DNA of 34,144 nt from the NCBI GenBank assembly GCA_016784965.1, contig JADHTQ010000048.1, positions 1 to 34,144 on the forward strand, written 5' to 3'. Below the pieces are notes generated by a model that saw nothing but the letters and a program-made list of their open reading frames with translations, had not been told where the DNA came from and did not search any database. This document shows positions 32,689 to 34,144 of the stretch, one piece after another. The stretch's first letter is position 1; each line of letters opens with the position of its first letter. Origin of the DNA: Bacteriovoracaceae bacterium. Lineage in GTDB: Bacteria; Bdellovibrionota; Bacteriovoracia; Bacteriovoracales; Bacteriovoracaceae. The translations under genes were made by a program, and so were the position numbers.

Positions 32689-33069
32689 ATGCTTACAGAT
32701 AAAAAGGTCAACATTGCCATATTGGGTATTTCGGACAATCCATCCAGATACAGCTTTATGGCAATGAAAAAATTATTGGATAACGGCTACAACAATATCG
32801 TTGGAATTTCACCAAAGATGCCGCAACTTTCAGATATTAAAGTTGTGGGCAATCTGCGTGATCTAACCGAGTCAATCCATACTTTAACTGTTTATGTTGG
32901 CAGCAAAAGGCTTGACTGCATGATAGATGATATCATTAAGCTTGGGCCCACAAGAATAATTTTAAATCCTGGTACTGAAAATGAGGACTTAGAAGTTAAG
33001 GCCCAGAAGGCCGGGATTGAAATTTTCAGGGCCTGCACCCTAGTCCTCCTCTCAACCGACCAATTTTAA
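32689..33069 (+). CDS. CoA-binding domain protein (YccU-like)
   Basis: Small protein of about 126 residues consisting of one CoA-binding Rossmann domain: VNIAILGISDNPSRYSFMAM at the N-terminus, and ILNPGTENEDLEVKAQKAGIEIF with ACTLVLL at the end. It resembles the CoA-binding half of SucD and E. coli YccU. Such proteins probably bind acyl-CoA or sense its level; no reaction can be given. I chose ATG 32689, with GGA 9 nt before it, over the in-frame GTG 21 nt upstream. It lies 38 bp after sucD and is probably the last gene of the TCA cluster. Confidence 0.8.
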   Translation: MLTDKKVNIAILGISDNPSRYSFMAMKKLLDNGYNNIVGISPKMPQLSDIKVVGNLRDLTESIHTLTVYVGSKRLDCMIDDIIKLGPTRIILNPGTENEDLEVKAQKAGIEIFRACTLVLLSTDQF

Positions 33070-33204
33070 TTGTGCGGCCGAAAGTGTGGGATCATTTTTT
33101 AAGTTCTAGAGTGTAAAAAATTGAACTGTCATTTAAGGGTGTCGCAATAATATTCATATGTTAGAAAGCGATATATTAGACACTAAAATGCAGCCTACTT
33201 GGGT

Positions 33205-34144
33205 ATGACACCCAGAAGAGATATAAACAGAGAAATTCAAAGGCAACATCGCTACGTGCCACCCTACTGCCCAAATCAGCATTGTGAGCTTCATATTAAA
33301 AATGCAGACCATGGCAATTTCTTTCACTGCCATGGCTGGAAGACTATCAAGCGGTTCCCCTATAAAACCAGGCGCTACAAATGCACTCGATGTGATAAGA
33401 CCTTTTCATATACTTTCTTTAAACTCGATTATTGTGAGAAAAAGTGGGGGCTAAATCAGCAGATTTTTGAGTTTAATCGGGTGGGAGTATCTAAGCGGGA
33501 GTGTGGAAGAATGCTTGGTGTTAGTGAGCATCTAATTCGTGGCAGAGTCGAGAAGATGGCACGCTTTGCCCTTTTAAAGCATGCTCAGCTCATTCAGCAG
33601 TTGGAGATTGAAGAACCGATCGTTTATGATGGTCTGGAAAATTTTTCATATTCACAATATGACCCAAACAACATCAATCACGCCATAGGCAAGGATTCTC
33701 TATTTACCTATGATTTCAACTTTGCTCCTATTAATCGCAATGGAAGGATGTCGCCACGTCAAAAGGAAGTTAAATTATGGCTAGAGAAGTCATATGGGAA
33801 ATATCCGCCTAGAGCGATTAGAACAAGCACTGAAAGGATCTTTAAACGCTTATTAAAAAAAGCTGGTGAGAATTCACTAATAATTTATAGCGACAACCAC
33901 TTTCAATACCGCAGGGTGGTTGAGCGTGATATGAGGGATATGCCCATTGTCCATATCACAATTCCAGCAAAAATCTATCGGAACTATCGCAACAAGCTCT
34001 TTGCTGTCAATAATTTCGATATGCAAATTAGACACAATAGTGCTGCCTTTAAAAGGGAAACCATCGCTTTTAGCAAACATACTGTTGCCATGGTAGATCA
34101 ATGCATACTCTTTATGGCCTTCAAAAACTATATGCGCAGTAAGT
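33205..34144 (+). CDS. IS1-like transposase, cut by the window end
   Basis: Open frame of 313 codons with no stop before the window ends. The N-terminus has an InsA-like zinc region: CPNQHCELH and HCHGWK, then RRYKCTRCDKTFSYTFF. A helix-turn-helix (VSKRECGRMLGVSEHLIRGRV) follows. The DDE catalytic core fits Asp142 in IVYDGLENF, Asp230 in IIYSDNHF and Glu285 in FKRETIAFSKH; the last is preceded by RHN, as in IS1 InsB. Unlike IS1, it appears as a single frame rather than two overlapping ones. It moves an insertion sequence by cut-and-paste or copy-in. The left end of the element should lie between 33070 and 33205; the other end is outside. An inverted repeat GGGTGTC/GACACCC (33137, 33207) flanks the promoter region. 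Confidence 0.8.
   Translation, partial: MTPRRDINREIQRQHRYVPPYCPNQHCELHIKNADHGNFFHCHGWKTIKRFPYKTRRYKCTRCDKTFSYTFFKLDYCEKKWGLNQQIFEFNRVGVSKRECGRMLGVSEHLIRGRVEKMARFALLKHAQLIQQLEIEEPIVYDGLENFSYSQYDPNNINHAIGKDSLFTYDFNFAPINRNGRMSPRQKEVKLWLEKSYGKYPPRAIRTSTERIFKRLLKKAGENSLIIYSDNHFQYRRVVERDMRDMPIVHITIPAKIYRNYRNKLFAVNNFDMQIRHNSAAFKRETIAFSKHTVAMVDQCILFMAFKNYMRSK

Overview
The window carries 25 protein genes that I consider real, one open-ended transposase gene at the right edge, one probably frameshifted small gene, and several regulatory sites. The DNA is AT-rich. It encodes many exported proteins of no recognised family, a mitochondrial-type aconitase followed by sucC and sucD, an LtaS-like enzyme in a setting that otherwise looks Gram-negative, and lipoprotein/CsgG-type genes. 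This mix suggests a Bdellovibrionota-type bacterium (Bdellovibrio/Bacteriovorax relatives). That assignment is inference from gene content; no rRNA is present to confirm it. I saw no tRNA, rRNA or CRISPR array, and no gene-free stretch longer than 300 bases.

Left part (1-7900): on the minus strand, dnaE (DNA polymerase III alpha) is translationally coupled to an exported protein, which is followed by a CsgG/FlgT-C-like lipoprotein and then a GAF-domain protein. Divergent from dnaE is an FHA-domain protein with a Yip1-like membrane domain. A perfect 7-N6-7 palindrome lies in the shared intergenic region.

Middle part (7900-15660): a CPA1-type Na+/H+ antiporter with a C-terminal cyclic-nucleotide-binding domain converges on the FHA gene across a compact terminator. 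Next come small genes, including a pair resembling miniature magnetosome-membrane proteins: a Mms6/MamG-like peptide followed by a DUF4870/MamF-like C-terminal half in a shifted frame. These are followed by exported proteins of unknown role and a TIKI/TraB-like exported protein.

15660-24000, all minus strand: a roughly 1,175-residue exported protein built like a polymorphic toxin together with its upstream partner gene, an LtaS/sulfatase-type membrane enzyme, a small Cys-containing exported protein, and an exported protein with an NTF2-like C-terminal domain.

Right part (24165-34144), plus strand: a tyrosine recombinase with an unusual insert, a small cyclic-nucleotide-binding-fold protein with an orphan HicB-like gene, an M4 (thermolysin-type) protease behind a perfect CRP-consensus palindrome, the TCA-cycle cluster acn-sucC-sucD plus a CoA-binding protein, and an IS1-like transposase cut by the window end.

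The observation most worth following is the Mms6/MamG-like plus MamF-like pair at 10831-11274. It rests on motif resemblance only. Second are the exported toxin-like two-gene unit (15679-19972) and the set of CRP/FNR-geometry palindromes in a window that also encodes two cyclic-nucleotide-binding-fold proteins.
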